The notes under the pieces: model-generated
What the model saw: only the letters and a program-made list of their open reading frames with translations
Told to the model about the DNA's origin: nothing
The model's database searches: none
Shown: positions 23,365-35,526 of the stretch, in pieces
Position numbering within the stretch: position 1 is the first letter of the stretch
Layout: each line of letters opens with the position of its first letter
Translations under genes and position numbers: made by a program
Assembly (NCBI RefSeq): GCF_937616625.2
Contig: NC_065571.1
Location: forward strand, 54,607,651 to 54,671,650
Direction of reading: 5' to 3'
Length of the DNA stretch: 64,000 bases
Origin: Mercurialis annua
Lineage: Eukaryota > Streptophyta > Magnoliopsida > Malpighiales > Euphorbiaceae

Positions 23365-26294
23365 TCTCGGTATTTATCCTGATATTACTTACAATTTTAT
23401 TGGCTTTTACGCAAGCTTGCATTTGCCTATATTCCTATTGTAGGACTGGGAAATGTAGCGAATAATATTACGAAATATTATAAGTCAAGGGATACACTGT
23501 GTGGGAAAAGAAATTGTTTGTTACTTGTTAAAATGTTAACATATGATGGGTCTGTTATTGTACTAAGTTTGATTATGGTATTCCGATAATTGTGGAGTGA
23601 AGTACTTTTGTCTAATCTACATCGGATTTCATCTTATGGATATGGTTATTTGATTGGCATAAAAGCGTAAAATATTTGTCTTTGTTCCTTCAAAGCACTT
23701 CATGTTCCATTTTTTTACTTTTTATGCTTAAAATGGGATACGAAAGGAGTTGGATGCTTAAAAATGCTCTCAGGAAATGCTTTTAGCACAATGGACTAAT
23801 TCCGTTACTGGAAAACAGTAGACGGGTGTATCTACACTGCCTACTCATTCTTTCCCTTATCTCAACTTATGGCGAAGTTCATGCCTAACGCAGGCAAGTA
23901 TCGCCCCAGATGCATACCAAAGTACGTAGAAGATAATTAATACAGAATCACAGATTATAAAATGTTATTTTAAAGGCAAGAGACAAGGCGATTTTTTTTA
24001 TTTAAATAAGTTTGATAAGACTTATGAAATCTATCTACCCATATCATTTATTAGAAACACTACGAGAAGACACAATTACCACCTCGATCAATGTTAAATT
24101 GCCACCAAAAACTTCTCAGTTGTCTCACTTTGATAAGAAGATGGACAAGAAATAGAAACTGTAAGTTGAACTTGTAAATTTATTCAAGCTATGAAATTTA
24201 TCATGGGAAAGAAGATAGTCCAGCCAGATAGTTATATTACTAGCCTTTATCTTGTACAGAAACAAAAACATCATGAAAAGGAAACCCTAGACGAAATTAA
24301 ATAAATGAATCAAAATAAAGTTTTGGAAGTCTAAACGGAAAAATGCAAAGTTGATATGTATGGGTTTTTGGTCTTGAATCCAATACATTAGGAGTATTTA
24401 TCCCAACAACTTTTGCGCCATGTCATTTTTATATCTAGCCAATGAGTATTTGCGATAGAGAATTTTTTAATTATTACTTATTTTTTTATCATTCAATTTT
24501 CCACATGGCTAACGCATAATTGGTTTGTTGCACGAATGACATGACGCAACGGTTGTGTGCAATAATTTTTGTCAAAGTTTGTCAAAGTAGTCTTGAATTG
24601 TATAGAATTATGAAAAGGTCATTATCAAGATTATTGATCCAATCTTTTCTCAAATTCTAAATCCGTATCAACACTTGAGAAATTTCGTGCAACATAAATT
24701 ATCATTGCTGCCTATGAAAATATTGAAACATAAGACTTCATAAGTTTCATACAGCATGGATATAACATCTGTTAGTCTATGCGTGTGTTATTTTTTTTTT
24801 TGATACAAGAAAAGAGGCAAACACCTAAACAAACTCAATCAACAACCCTTCGACAGTAAGCTACACCTTGAAGATCATGCACTAACCAAGGCCAAAGACT
24901 ACTTGGGATCGAATCATGATGGGATATCCCTACCCAACTCCCATTTTCCATTGAAGCTAAATGATCCGCTGCGAAATTCGCTTCTCTGTAAACATGCACC
25001 ACTTTGACCTCCCAATCCCTCTCAATTAATGACCGAATAGCAAATAAGAGGTTCGAATATTGAGCTGCCGTCACCAAACTATTAATTTTATCAACAACCA
25101 TCTTGTTGTCAACTTCAAGGATTACTCTTCGGAGACCAAGCTTCCAGCCCATCAGAAGCCCTTGGTAAGCTCCTTTAAATTCATCACCTAAAACTGAATC
25201 CTTGCCTAAAGACATCGAAAATCTCCCCAACCATTGCCCTAGCTCATTCCTCGCAATACCACCAGCTCGCGCAATACCCGTACTCAGATCAAAAGCCCCA
25301 TCCGTATTGATCTTTGTCCATGCATGAGGCGGACACCTCCACCCTATCATCTTCTCCACTTTATTCCTTGAACCATCATCACCAGAATACTTGTTTACCA
25401 TTGCCATGCTAATGTAATTCATTTTAGCCATAATCTCAGACCACACCTGTGAAACAGAAATGTTCTTTTCACCTAGAATAACTTGGTTTCGCCAATTACA
25501 AACCTTCCAAATGATAACCCAAACAGCCTACTCCAATCAGAATAAATCTTCATGCCTGCTTTATTATTCATGTAAAAAGGCTCGACTCCAATCTTCATAT
25601 CCATATCAATGAAATAGAAGAAGAGTCTCAAAATGGCAGATAGTTAAAAAATATTTTTTCAAACGAGAAAATAAAAAATATTTTATTTATCCTTTTTCAT
25701 TAATTCTCATCAACAATAAAATATTGATGGGATCATCAAAATATAAATTATCATATCACCGTTCCACCGTCCACGTCTTTATTTTTCGGCTTAGAAAAGT
25801 CGAAGGGAATAGAATAATATAGAATGCAAGTTAAGGAAGCAAAGCAAAGAACACAATAATTCCAAAATATTGTATCATTCATTAAAAATAATTTTTTTTA
25901 ATAAAATAGAAAATTAGATGCCATTGTTTTATTGGTTAACATTAAAATATCAAGACTTCCTTATTAAATTTGAATAAAAATATAATTTTATTCGAGATAA
26001 CACCTTTTAAGAGTTCTTTTTTTCCCTTTCACACGAGGCAATAAAATCATTTACATTTGATGATATATATTCATCCCTCGAAAATGATTAAACTTGGTAA
26101 CATGAACTCTGTCTCTCGATCTCCCATCACAATAATAGTAATAGAAAAAGAATGAATCTAAGCTCGAGCCACCCATAACGCGTGAACCCATCTCCATCTT
26201 CACATGCCCACAACAAAACAAACCATTCATTTCAAAATCTACTGAACCCATTTTTGCTATAGCCTCAAATTCTTTAATCTGCGTCTCTTTCACC
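23365..26294. other. Spacer between profilin 2 and the TBL gene
   Basis: 23365-23900 is profilin 2 3' flank. 23900-24780 is unassigned AT-rich sequence. 24791-25650 is a 5'-truncated LINE relic. 25660-26294 is AT-rich and should contain the TBL promoter; a reading frame on the minus strand at 26051-26320 is antisense to the TBL start and is not supported. Confidence 0.65.
24791..25650 (-). pseudogene. 5'-truncated non-LTR retrotransposon (LINE) with RNase H domain
   Basis: The minus strand encodes a plant LINE-type RNase H (RVT_3 family). The clean frame runs from about 25528 to 24835: WVIIWKVCNWRNQVILGEK-type text (the zf-RVT to RNase H linker), then INTDGAF, the EVDNK motif and HVYREANFAADHLAS with its catalytic Asp/His region. 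Upstream of this frame, conceptual translation continues in another frame with a stop between, so coding is broken. A T-run at 24791-24802 on the plus strand is the poly(A) tail of the minus-strand insertion, following GTATC. The reverse transcriptase and endonuclease are missing, so this is a dead 5'-truncated copy. The same family left the fragment at 63.0 kb. Confidence 0.85.
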
Positions 26295-28165
26295 ATGACT
26301 CTATCCGGGTACAGTGTCAATGCAGTAACAAGAGCCAGATATTTAGGTTTAACAGTACTTTTTTTACTGTTGCTGGTAGAAGTTCAGTTGGCATCTTCAG
26401 CCATAATAATGAGCATGAGAAAGCAACAGCAGCAGCACAAGCAGCAGCAGCAGCAGTATAATAGACGACCCATTAATGGAAGCAATGGCTGTTCATTGTT
26501 CGTTGGGAGTTGGGTTAAAGATGAGAATTACCCTCTTTACCAATCTTCAAACTGCCCTCTTATTGACCCTCAATTTAATTGCCAGATGTTCGGCCGGCCC
26601 GACTCCGGTTATCTTAAGTACAGATGGCAGCCGCTCGACTGTGAGCTCCCCAGGTGAGTGGTTGGTTGTATTAGTTGAAAAAAGTGGTTAATGGGTTGGT
26701 TTTGATGGGTGTTTTATTGATTATGCAGGTTCAATGGGGTTGAGTTTTTGATGAAAATGAGAGGCAAAACTGTGATGTTTGTGGGTGACTCGTTGAGTAG
26801 GAATCAGTGGGAGTCTTTGCTTTGTTTGATTTTGGCAGCTTTGCCTTCGTCTGCTTCTACTCAAATTAGTAGAGGAGATCCTTTTTCTACATTTAAGTTT
26901 CTGGTAATCTGATTTATTATTATTATTATTATTATTAGGGTTATTTGCGTATCAAATTACAACGTTTTACTTTTATAGCGATTAATCTAGTATTTCTTTA
27001 AAATGCTGCATTGCAAGTTCAAAACTTTCGCGTTTTTACATTGTGTAGTCTAAAGTCGTTTTTCACCAAATATAAAGCTCTAAAATGTGTACAAAGAACC
27101 GCGCCAAAAATTGAAAGGTTGGGTTGTACGAATGCAACGTTTAAAAAAATGAGATTAAATCGCTGCAGAAGTAAAACGTTGAGATTTAATATATAAATAA
27201 CCCTTACTATTATTAGTTGTTGTGGATTTTAGTAAAATCAAAAAAAGAAAACAAAATATGATTTTGCAGGATTATGGTGTGTCCTTATCATATTACAAGG
27301 CTCCATATCTGGTAGATATAGATATGGTTCAAGGAAAAAGAATCCTAAAATTGGAGGAAATCTCAGGGAATGGAAATGTTTGGAGAAATGCAAATGTTTT
27401 GGTGTTCAACACAGGTCATTGGTGGAGTCATCAGGGCTCTCTTCAAGGGTTAGTTATTCTCCTTTGTCCTTTGCTTTTAGTATTTTATTAGTAGTTGTAA
27501 AGAAAATGAAAAATGAATGCAGGTGGGATTACATGGAATCAGGAGGCACCTATTACCAAGATATGGATCGTTTGGTTGCATTGGAGAAGGCATTACGAAC
27601 ATGGTCCAATTGGGTCGATTCCAATATTGACGCTGCTACTACTACTGTTTTTTTCCAATCCATCTCTCCGACGCATTACGAGTAATTACCTCTCTCCCTC
27701 TCTCGCTATTTTTTTAACTCGAGTTCATATGTCGGATGGTTTAGAATGCTTTTGATATTTATGCAATCGAAATGTGGAAATATGGAAGCGATTGACATTG
27801 TTGATTGCTGCTTGTAACTGGTAATTGACAGTCCTAATGAATGGAGCGATGGAGCGACTACGAGCACGACGAGAAATTGTTACGGGGAGACGTCACCGAT
27901 TAGTGGAAGAAGGAATGCAGGAGCATACCCTGATCAAATGAGGGTAGTGGATGATGTACTTAGGGATATGCATAACCCTACTTATTTGTTGGACATTACA
28001 ATGCTCTCCGAGCTAAGAAAAGATTGTCACCCGTCCATTTACAATGGCGACCTCAGCCCGGAACAGAGGGCAAATCCTGGCCGCTCCGCCGACTGTAGCC
28101 ATTGGTGCCTTCCTGGATTGCCTGATACTTGGAACCAGTTGCTCTACACTGCTTTGTTGTTTTAA
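26295..28165 (+). CDS. TRICHOME BIREFRINGENCE-LIKE (PMR5/TBL) polysaccharide O-acetyltransferase family, 401 aa
   Basis: TBL proteins are Golgi type II membrane proteins that O-acetylate cell-wall polysaccharides such as xylan, mannan, xyloglucan or pectin. Exons: 26295-26653, 26729-26903, 27270-27448, 27523-27681, 27832-28165, all GT-AG and in frame. Residues about 16-38 are a hydrophobic signal anchor ([16 protein letters not shown]). A short Gln-rich spacer follows (QQQQ and QQQQQ around His-Lys). The PMR5N-like cysteine-rich segment starts at [10 protein letters not shown]. The catalytic GDS motif is present in [13 protein letters not shown] and the second motif in [17 protein letters not shown], giving the DxxH pair. 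SQGWDYM-type text ([11 protein letters not shown]) matches the TBL family. Intron 2 contains a MITE. Acceptor polysaccharide cannot be read from sequence. The gene converges on the glucanase gene with an 812-bp gap. Confidence 0.95.
26938..27203. mobile_element. Palindromic MITE inside TBL intron 2, 9-bp target duplication (MULE-type)
   Basis: Left end gggttatttgcgtatcaaat pairs with the reverse complement of the right end, gggttatttatatattaaat, followed on both sides by caacgttttactt and an 'agcgatt' word. Flanks ttattatta (26929-26937) and ttactatta (27204-27212) match at eight of nine positions. It fills most of intron 2 but leaves donor and acceptor intact. Confidence 0.85.
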
Positions 28166-28977
28166 CTCTAATTAGCTACTAGTACTAATTATTCATTCTG
28201 AGAGGAGGGGATGCTTAATTGCAACCCTCAACATTTTATAACATCACTATAATTATTCTTCAGTTAGATATCAAAGGTAAATAATATTATTCGGCATTAC
28301 AAATATTTTAAGATTACTAGTTTCATGGTTAAGCATACTGCAGGAAACTGGTTCTTTTGCCTAGTTATGCCTCTTATTTGCAGTGACAACCACAGCAGCA
28401 GCAACAGCGGTTAAGGAAGTGGCAACGATAGAGGCATCGACAACGGTAGAAGTGGCAAGAGCTGATGCTTATTATTGCTAATAGAAGACATAACAATGCA
28501 ACAGACTAATTACCATTTATGTATTACAGAATCAAAATTATCGAAACAAAGCGGGCGAAATAGTTTTTTTTTGTAAATATAGAGTTTTGAAGTTTTAGAA
28601 GTATTAGAAAAACATCTCAACATAACACTTGAGAAGTTTTCGAAGTCCGCCCATACAGGTCTTATTATTCCTGTAAAAAGTTTGGACTTCATTGTTGTCC
28701 TTGTAAAAAGACTTGAGCTATAAATGTATTTACACAGCAGAATTTCTTAATAAATTGCACTTGCATTACCATCCTCATTAACAAAAATAATACCGGTACA
28801 CAGAATGCTGTGAACCAATAGATGGATTATAATGAAATTAATTCACACACCATCTCTAAAATATTGTACAAAACTAACAGCATCCACATATCTTACACAT
28901 CCTTAACTACCAATGGGAAAATTCTCATCTCTATGCAGCAAAAATAGCATTATACCATGCTTTCAGATCAAGCTTGC
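28166..28977. other. Convergent 3' ends of the TBL and glucanase genes
   Basis: No gene is supported. 28380-28475 has a short in-frame stretch of trinucleotide-like sequence (cagcagcagcaacagcgg) that could be decayed coding or low complexity. The rest is AT-rich and should contain the two facing 3' UTRs and polyadenylation regions. Confidence 0.6.
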
Positions 28978-31633
28978 TTATGCAGTTTGAATCTTCAGAA
29001 GCACAATGGAAGTCATAAGCAGGAAACCAGAAGTCCATGCAGAAACTTCATTATGCGGCCGGGAGGAGGAGGACGGCGAAGTTGAAGCAATTGCTGTTGT
29101 GTTACTGGTTGCTGTTTTGTTGCTCCTGTGTGATAGTTGCATAGCATTTTTAGCACACTAATATTTAATGTATTGTAAGTAATAAAGAAAGAGAATGTTG
29201 ATTGTCCCAATCCAAAGACTTACCCTGTGGTCAAATACAAGCAATTATCATAGCCTGCACAGACACAAATAAGTTGGTTTTTGTGAGAGAAGTAATAATT
29301 AAAAATATATAAAATATCATATTATTTCGGTTAACTGAAACTTTTAGAATTAACCAAAATATTTATTGACCCAACTAACCAAATTAATCAAATTCTGTAA
29401 CCAAATTTAACTGAGATAGATCAATTAAATCTGTTAGTTCGGTTTCACTAACCGTTAGCACACATGTGGAAAGAAAAAATTCACTAGATGAATATTATAT
29501 ACATACTTGGATCTTTGTCAACCGTAACACCCGTGTTACTGAAACTGCAAGCAACCTCACTAGCTCCATTTTGCTGGTAGTAACTATTAAATGCAAAGGA
29601 AGCATGTGAAACTAGAGTATCTGGCTCAAAACATGGCTGGCTAGGCTGAATGGCAGAACAATCCACATTCCCAGAGCCACATGCCCAATCTAAGGCACTC
29701 TGCAAGTCAAGTTGAGAAGCATTATTTGAAGCAATGCACCATGTTTTTGTTCCATTAAAACTGGTAACATTGGTGTTACTTGGCACATCAACAACGCCTT
29801 TTCCTGTAAAATCCAAATTGTAGACACTCGTCCCGCCCGGATAATACAATCCCCAATTCCTCTCAGATTCCGGGCCAGGTTTTCTGTTCTCGTTGAACAA
29901 CGAGAATATGTAAATATCTACCGGTTCTCCAGGCTTCCCAGGAGTACCTGAGTTATCGATGACATGGCGGATCAAATTGGTGTTGTAAGTCTGAGCATTA
30001 TCAGGAGTAGCTGCTGTCTCCTTCGCTGACCCTTTGGACGGCCAACCTGTCTCGGTTACCATAACCTTGATTGTTCGGAAATTTAGAGCCATCAAGGCAA
30101 AATAAAGGGCATCAATCTGGGCATCAAACATGTTAGTATAGAGCAAACCAGTATTTGGATCGATCACATCTGAGGATGACTCGAAAAGAGCATAGTCCAA
30201 AGTTACATTGCTTGGAGAATCTCTATAAGCATAGAAAGGGTAAATGTTAATCATGAACGGAGACTGGTTTTCAGCAAGGAATTCCAATAGGGGCTTCAGA
30301 AAAAATGCATGACTGCTGTTGAAAGCCCCAGCAGATGGTGGGAATGAACGAGATAAAACCCCAAGAGAATGAGTGCTTGAAACTTTGATCCTTTTGTGCA
30401 AGCCAACCTTTTTCAGGGCTGTCAGGACATTATTCATAGCTGGTACGACTAGCGCTGAGACATTATTAGGCGCCTCAGTAACTTCAGCACCAACTGTTAT
30501 GTATGTGATTTTTGTGGCAGGGTAGTAAGGAAGAATGCTGTTCTTCAACCAGGAGTCTGCATTGGACTGAAATTGAGACAGTGCCAATAAGTCTGAATTC
30601 GGAACTCCAACCATAAGCTCAACCCCAGTGTTTGCAAAGGCCTTGAGAACCTGGATATTGGAATCGTAAATCCTCAAAGATTTAATGTTTTGTTGTTGAA
30701 CAAGCTGCACAACTTTATCCGGTGTTGGAAGGTCATCGGCATTTCTCCCGTAGCACACTCCTATTTTGCTTCCTCTACAGAAGCCTGCATTAGAAATCTA
30801 ACATCAGCCCATCTAAGCTATAATCAATCTTTCGACATTTGCTTTTACCTAAGGATGCACAATGCTCTCGATAGATTTCCCTCTTAAATTAATTATTATA
30901 ACCACCACATATTGGCTTCATAATTTCAAAGCAAGATGAAATTTCTTCATGAATAGAGAAACGTAAGTTCGCCGTTAAACGAACGGAAAAGAATTGCTAA
31001 TAAAGTAAATCGTTGGCCATTTGTATCTATAAGCATTAGGATCTCAATTCATGAGAATCACGGGACGGCAACTAAGTTGAATCATATGTTGTTATCATTA
31101 CAATCACACAAGCTGTATCTAAACAGATTGAAAGAACAAAATCATGAGGGGACCACTAACATGATTACAACAATTCAGCTGTAGGGAGCTTAAATGTTGA
31201 TACCTGCCTACCTAACAAAAAGAATAGAAAATGTAGCTACCAGTTATTAAAAAGCTTAAGACATGGATTTATTACAAGATTAGCACAAAACAAAAAGAAA
31301 AGTGTACACTCTAGTCCTTATCCCTATGGAGAAGAAATGGCCAATTCTTCACAAGATTAGAGACTGAGAGTTAACTAAAATCGATTAATAATGTAGTTAA
31401 AACAGTTCTTTAAGGAGACAATGAAGGAAATATAAGGTAATCAGAAGTGATTCAGTGACTGTTAGCTCTAAATTTCTTCAAGAACAGTCAAACCATAAGC
31501 AACCAAAACCAAACATAAAAAAATCTGCATTGTCTGAATAAAGACCAAAATAACTAAAAATTGAAGAACAAAACATACCCAGAAGAGTAAGAACCAATAA
31601 GACGGCAAAAACATGCTTAAATCTTCCATCCAT
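28978..31633 (-). CDS. Glucan endo-1,3-beta-glucosidase, GH17 + X8 (CBM43), GPI-anchored, 503 aa
   Basis: Hydrolyses beta-1,3-glucan (callose) at the wall or plasma-membrane face, and in some relatives at plasmodesmata. Exons: 31633-31579, 30784-29507, 29254-29224, 29125-28978. Exon 1 encodes a signal peptide (MDGRFKHVFAVLLVLTLLG). The GH17 barrel runs from KIGVCYGRNADDLPTP to about residue 345. The proton donor region is YITVGAEVTEAP, the nucleophile lies in VMVTETGWPSKG, and FSLFNENRKPGPESERNWGL closes the domain. An X8 domain follows (KTWCIASNNASQ through the small 31-bp exon, DNCLYLTTG) with the usual cysteines. The C-terminal exon has a Ser/Thr/Pro-rich linker and a hydrophobic tail (SGFLLMTSIVLLKIQTA) typical of a GPI signal. 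The type matches Arabidopsis E13B_2/E13B_3-like enzymes from memory. Intron 1 is about 800 bp. No defect is seen. Confidence 0.95.
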
Positions 31634-33209
31634 TGCTCTTCAAAGCTGAGCTACACAAGCTTTTTTTAAGCTAAAATTTCACAAAGATAACTTTTTTTTT
31701 TTCACTCTTGTCCAGTTTTATGAAATGAAACAAAACGGTAACGTAATTGTAGCCGTTGGTGTGGGAATCTAAAGTAACGTCTCTCTAGAGAAAGCTTCTG
31801 TCGGAGCTCGAGAGCAACAGAGAGACAAGAGTTGAGCTTTTAGTGACTGTACTGTGTAGTGGAGACTGTCACTTGTCAGAGAGAGTGAGACAATGATCAG
31901 ACCGGATTTCAAACGTGGTTTTAATTAATTACTACAGTTTATAGAAGTGTGTGGAATCCGGCTATGTTTTTTTAGCATGTCTGTTTCTGTTGCGCACCCA
32001 ATAATTATTTATTGGTTCCTATAATACCACCACCATTATATTCCTTGCCCAAATAAAAGTTTTAGGATTTACCAAATCTACACTTTACTTCTTTTATTAG
32101 GTCTCCCTTAGTTGGGGTTAAGTAAGTAAAGAAAGTAGTAATTTTTTTTTAAATGTTTTAATTTATACGTGTTATTTTTCGGAAAATTAGCAATTTGACT
32201 TTTCTTTCATTAAGAAAGTGACTTCTCTAGACAAATCTAAGTAAGTGGAACTTTCTTAATTAACTTAATAGAAAATACAACTATATCCCTACATTTAATT
32301 AGCCTATTTAGTTATTAAAGATAATATCGTCTTTAAATTTTAATTAATTAAAATCAAAATACAACTTTCCGGAAAGTTAGTAAGTAAATCAAGTAAAATA
32401 ATTATCAATTTCCTTTCTACTAACTTTCTAAAAAATTAACTTCACATGAAGTATGCATTTACGAACTAAGTAAGGCTTTAGATAAAAAAAATGTCATCTA
32501 ACTTAAAAAATGACGTATTTTGGTAATTTAGGTATTTTTCAGTTTAATTTTTAGTTTTAATTAAAATTTAAGATTCAGATTTTAAGTCATGTTTTTAGAT
32601 TTTTTGTCTGGTTCTAGTAATTTTTTTTACTTTCTCATGATATATTATTTATTTATATTTTAAGAGTGCTTATTTAAAATTTATTTTATGATTTATCAGT
32701 TTAAAAATTTAATAATTTAATATAAATATAACAATTTTATATGTAATAAATCATTTTTAACTCATGAGATAAACTTATTAGTTTATATAGTTAGTAAATA
32801 ATATTTAATTTTTGTTAAATTTTAATTTTTAAATAATTAATGTTTTTGGATGAAATGTTAAAAATCAAGTTCGAATTTAATTAGGGTGGGTTAAAAATTA
32901 AAATGAATGCTGATGCTGCTGGGTAGGAGATTGGGTGTTGTTGAAACGATTAGTCGTTGATATGAAAGAGAACCTCAACGACATGCAGTACAATATTTTA
33001 TGACCCGGTTAAATAATTTGAAATATTTAATGCGCGGTATTCTTTGTTCGAATTACACACAAAAATTTGAACTAAAAAAAATAAAAAATTGTTAAGTAAA
33101 TTTCGTCTCCATCTTCATAAAACACAGAAAAGTCCAAAGCAACTGTTCTTGAAAAAAAGTTTATGAAAACCCTAAAAATTCATTAACAAAAAAATAAAAA
33201 ATTCTTAAA
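31634..33209. other. Divergent promoter region between the glucanase and MKK6 genes
   Basis: No ORF is supported. 31634-31930 is GC-richer, with GA-rich words (gagagagtgagac, agagagacaagag), and is the likely glucanase promoter and leader. 32100-32460 carries repeat-like text with recurring 'aagtaag' and 'ctttct' words. 32900-33209 should contain the MKK6 promoter and leader. Confidence 0.6.
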
Positions 33210-35526
33210 ATGAAGATCAAGAAGCCATTGCAGCAACTCAAGCTCTCCGTTCCTACTCCAGAATCCCCAATCACTTCCTTCTTGTAAGTTCTTTTCATTT
33301 CCAATTGAAATTTGGGTTTAATAGAGCTTTAAACTTGTTTAATTATTTTATAATTTGATTAATTTAGCTAATTCGATTCTGTTTGTACATAAATCAGGAC
33401 TGCCAGCGGTACATTTCATGATGGAGATTTTCTTTTGAATCAGAAAGGTTTGCGCCTCGCCACTGAAGAACCTAAGGAATCAAATCGGGTAAGCTGATTC
33501 TTTATTTGTTTGGAGTTTTTGTTATTGAAATGATGAATTTTAAGAATCTGGTGGTTTTGATTGTGTGTAATTTGACTGGCAGGCTTCTTCTTCGGAGAGT
33601 GGGGATAAGGTGCTTGACTTTGAATTTTCATTGGAAGATCTTGAGACTATTAAAGTCATTGGAAAGGGAAGTGGCGGCGTAGTTCAACTTGTTCGTCATA
33701 AATTTGTTGGCACTTTTTTCGCTTTGAAGGTCAGTTTTACTTAAACTTGTTTGTAATGTTCTTTATTTTAACTAGATGTTAATTGGTATACTAATTGTTC
33801 GCGTTCATTAACGAATTATGGAGGTTAAGTAACTTTGACTCGCTGAAATGAGATGTTATTTGAACGGATGACGAGTGAGGGAATGAATGAATATAACTAT
33901 ATTTGTGTTTTTGAACGATTAAGTTGATGAACAAATGCACTTTGTTATGTATCTATCTCGAGCTCTTATCCGTATTTAGGTTGAAATTTGTTAGATGGGA
34001 TGATTAAAGCATTATTGCCACTTCCTAGTTCTGAATCAAAAGACTAATGGAATCTTATGTATTTATTACTTGATTGGGAATTTATCCTTTAATTGTGAAT
34101 TACAGGTTATCCAGATGAATATACAAGAGGAAATTCGCAAACAAATTGTACAGGAGTTGAAAATAAACCAAGCTTCGCAATGTCCTCATGTTGTTGTTTG
34201 TCACCACTCATTTTATCACAATGGAGCTTTCTCGCTTGTGTTAGAATACATGGACCGTGGCTCTCTCGCGGATGTCATTAGACAAGTTAAAACAATTCTT
34301 GAACCTTATCTGGCGGTGGTTTGCAAGCAGGTTTGTGAACATTTACTTACATGTTGAATCTGTAAAGGGAAAAAAAAAAATCTTTACATGTGTTTGATTT
34401 TTTTCAAGCTGAAGATATTATCTCTCTGTTTCAGGTTCTACAAGGCCTTGTGTACTTGCACAATGAACGGCGTGTGATTCATAGGGACATTAAACCATCC
34501 AATCTATTAGTGAACCATAAGGGGGAAGTAAAGATCACTGATTTTGGTGTGAGTGCAGTGGTGGCTAGCACTATGGGTCAAAGGGACACCTTTGTTGGAA
34601 CTTATAATTACATGTCGGTATGTCTTGATTTCATTTTCCTGTTATTACTAGATCAGCACCTATTATCAGTTTGATTAGTACTGTGATTATGTTTCTTGCG
34701 GTTACTATGTATTAGTTTCTTCTGCTATATCTGCCTTTTGTTAATACTTCAGACTGAATGCGTATTGACATAGTAATGGTTTATTTCTCCCTTCTTAGCC
34801 AGAGCGAATTAGTGGAAGCACTTACGATTATAGCAGTGACATTTGGAGTTTAGGCTTGGTCGTACTGGAGTGTGCTATAGGTCGGTTTCCTTATATGCAA
34901 TCTGAAGATCAACCAGGTGGCCCAAGCTTTTATGAGCTTCTGGAAGCCATTGTGGAAAGTCCACCACCATCTGCACCAGCAGATCAGTTCTCTCCCGAGT
35001 TCTGTTCATTCGTATCTGCCTGGTAATAGCTTAAAGCACATACTTAGCTATTATTTAAACTGTTCTTTGCTGTTCTTTTAGACACTTCTATTTAATTGAA
35101 TTATCTCGAATCTGAAGCCTTTATGTTCTAGTAAATTCATGGGCCACATTGGCTCATGTTGTCAAGTGGTTCAATAGATACGTTGGTCCAAATAGCCGAA
35201 AATAGTAATGTGTTGTTATCCTGGTTTCCTTTTGTAAGTCTTTGAGCGCGTTTGCTAGTACTATTCCTGAATCCCGACTCTTTTAAAATCTTGGCAGTTT
35301 ACAGAGGAATCATCAAGACAGGGCATCATCATTGGACCTCATGGTGAGTATTGAGATTTGAGTAATCTAGTATATGCTTCCTTTTTCACCAGGGACGGAA
35401 ATTGGAATAATGGTTTCATTCCGTTGTTTTCAGAGTCACCCTTTCATCAAGAAATTTGAAGACAAAGACATTGATCTCGGAATTCTTGTGAGTAGCTTGG
35501 AACCTCCTGTGAACTACCCTAGATAG
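33210..35526 (+). CDS. MKK6: MAP kinase kinase 6 (group A plant MAPKK), 360 aa, eight exons
   Basis: Dual-specificity kinase; MKK6/NQK1-type enzymes activate MPK4-clade MAP kinases in cytokinesis (phragmoplast expansion). Exons: 33210-33283, 33398-33488, 33583-33729, 34106-34330, 34435-34617, 34799-35022, 35298-35343, 35434-35526. An N-terminal basic/hydrophobic docking site is seen ([14 protein letters not shown]), then [20 protein letters not shown]. The glycine loop is [10 protein letters not shown], with the ATP lysine in FFALKVIQMN. The catalytic loop is [10 protein letters not shown] and the DFG motif lies in [10 protein letters not shown]. The activation loop [20 protein letters not shown] keeps the plant S/T-x5-S/T phosphosites. 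The C terminus LEPPVNYPR matches the family. Length agrees with the roughly 356 aa of Arabidopsis MKK6. All junctions keep frame. No defect. Confidence 0.97.

Noticed and set aside
26051..26320. 89-codon minus-strand ORF overlapping the TBL start
   Set aside because: It is antisense to the TBL signal-anchor exon and has no family resemblance.
28380..28475. Possible coding fragment after the TBL gene (cag/gca/gcg triplets)
   Set aside because: Short, low-complexity and followed by stops. TBL already has its full C-terminal DCSHWCLPG block upstream.
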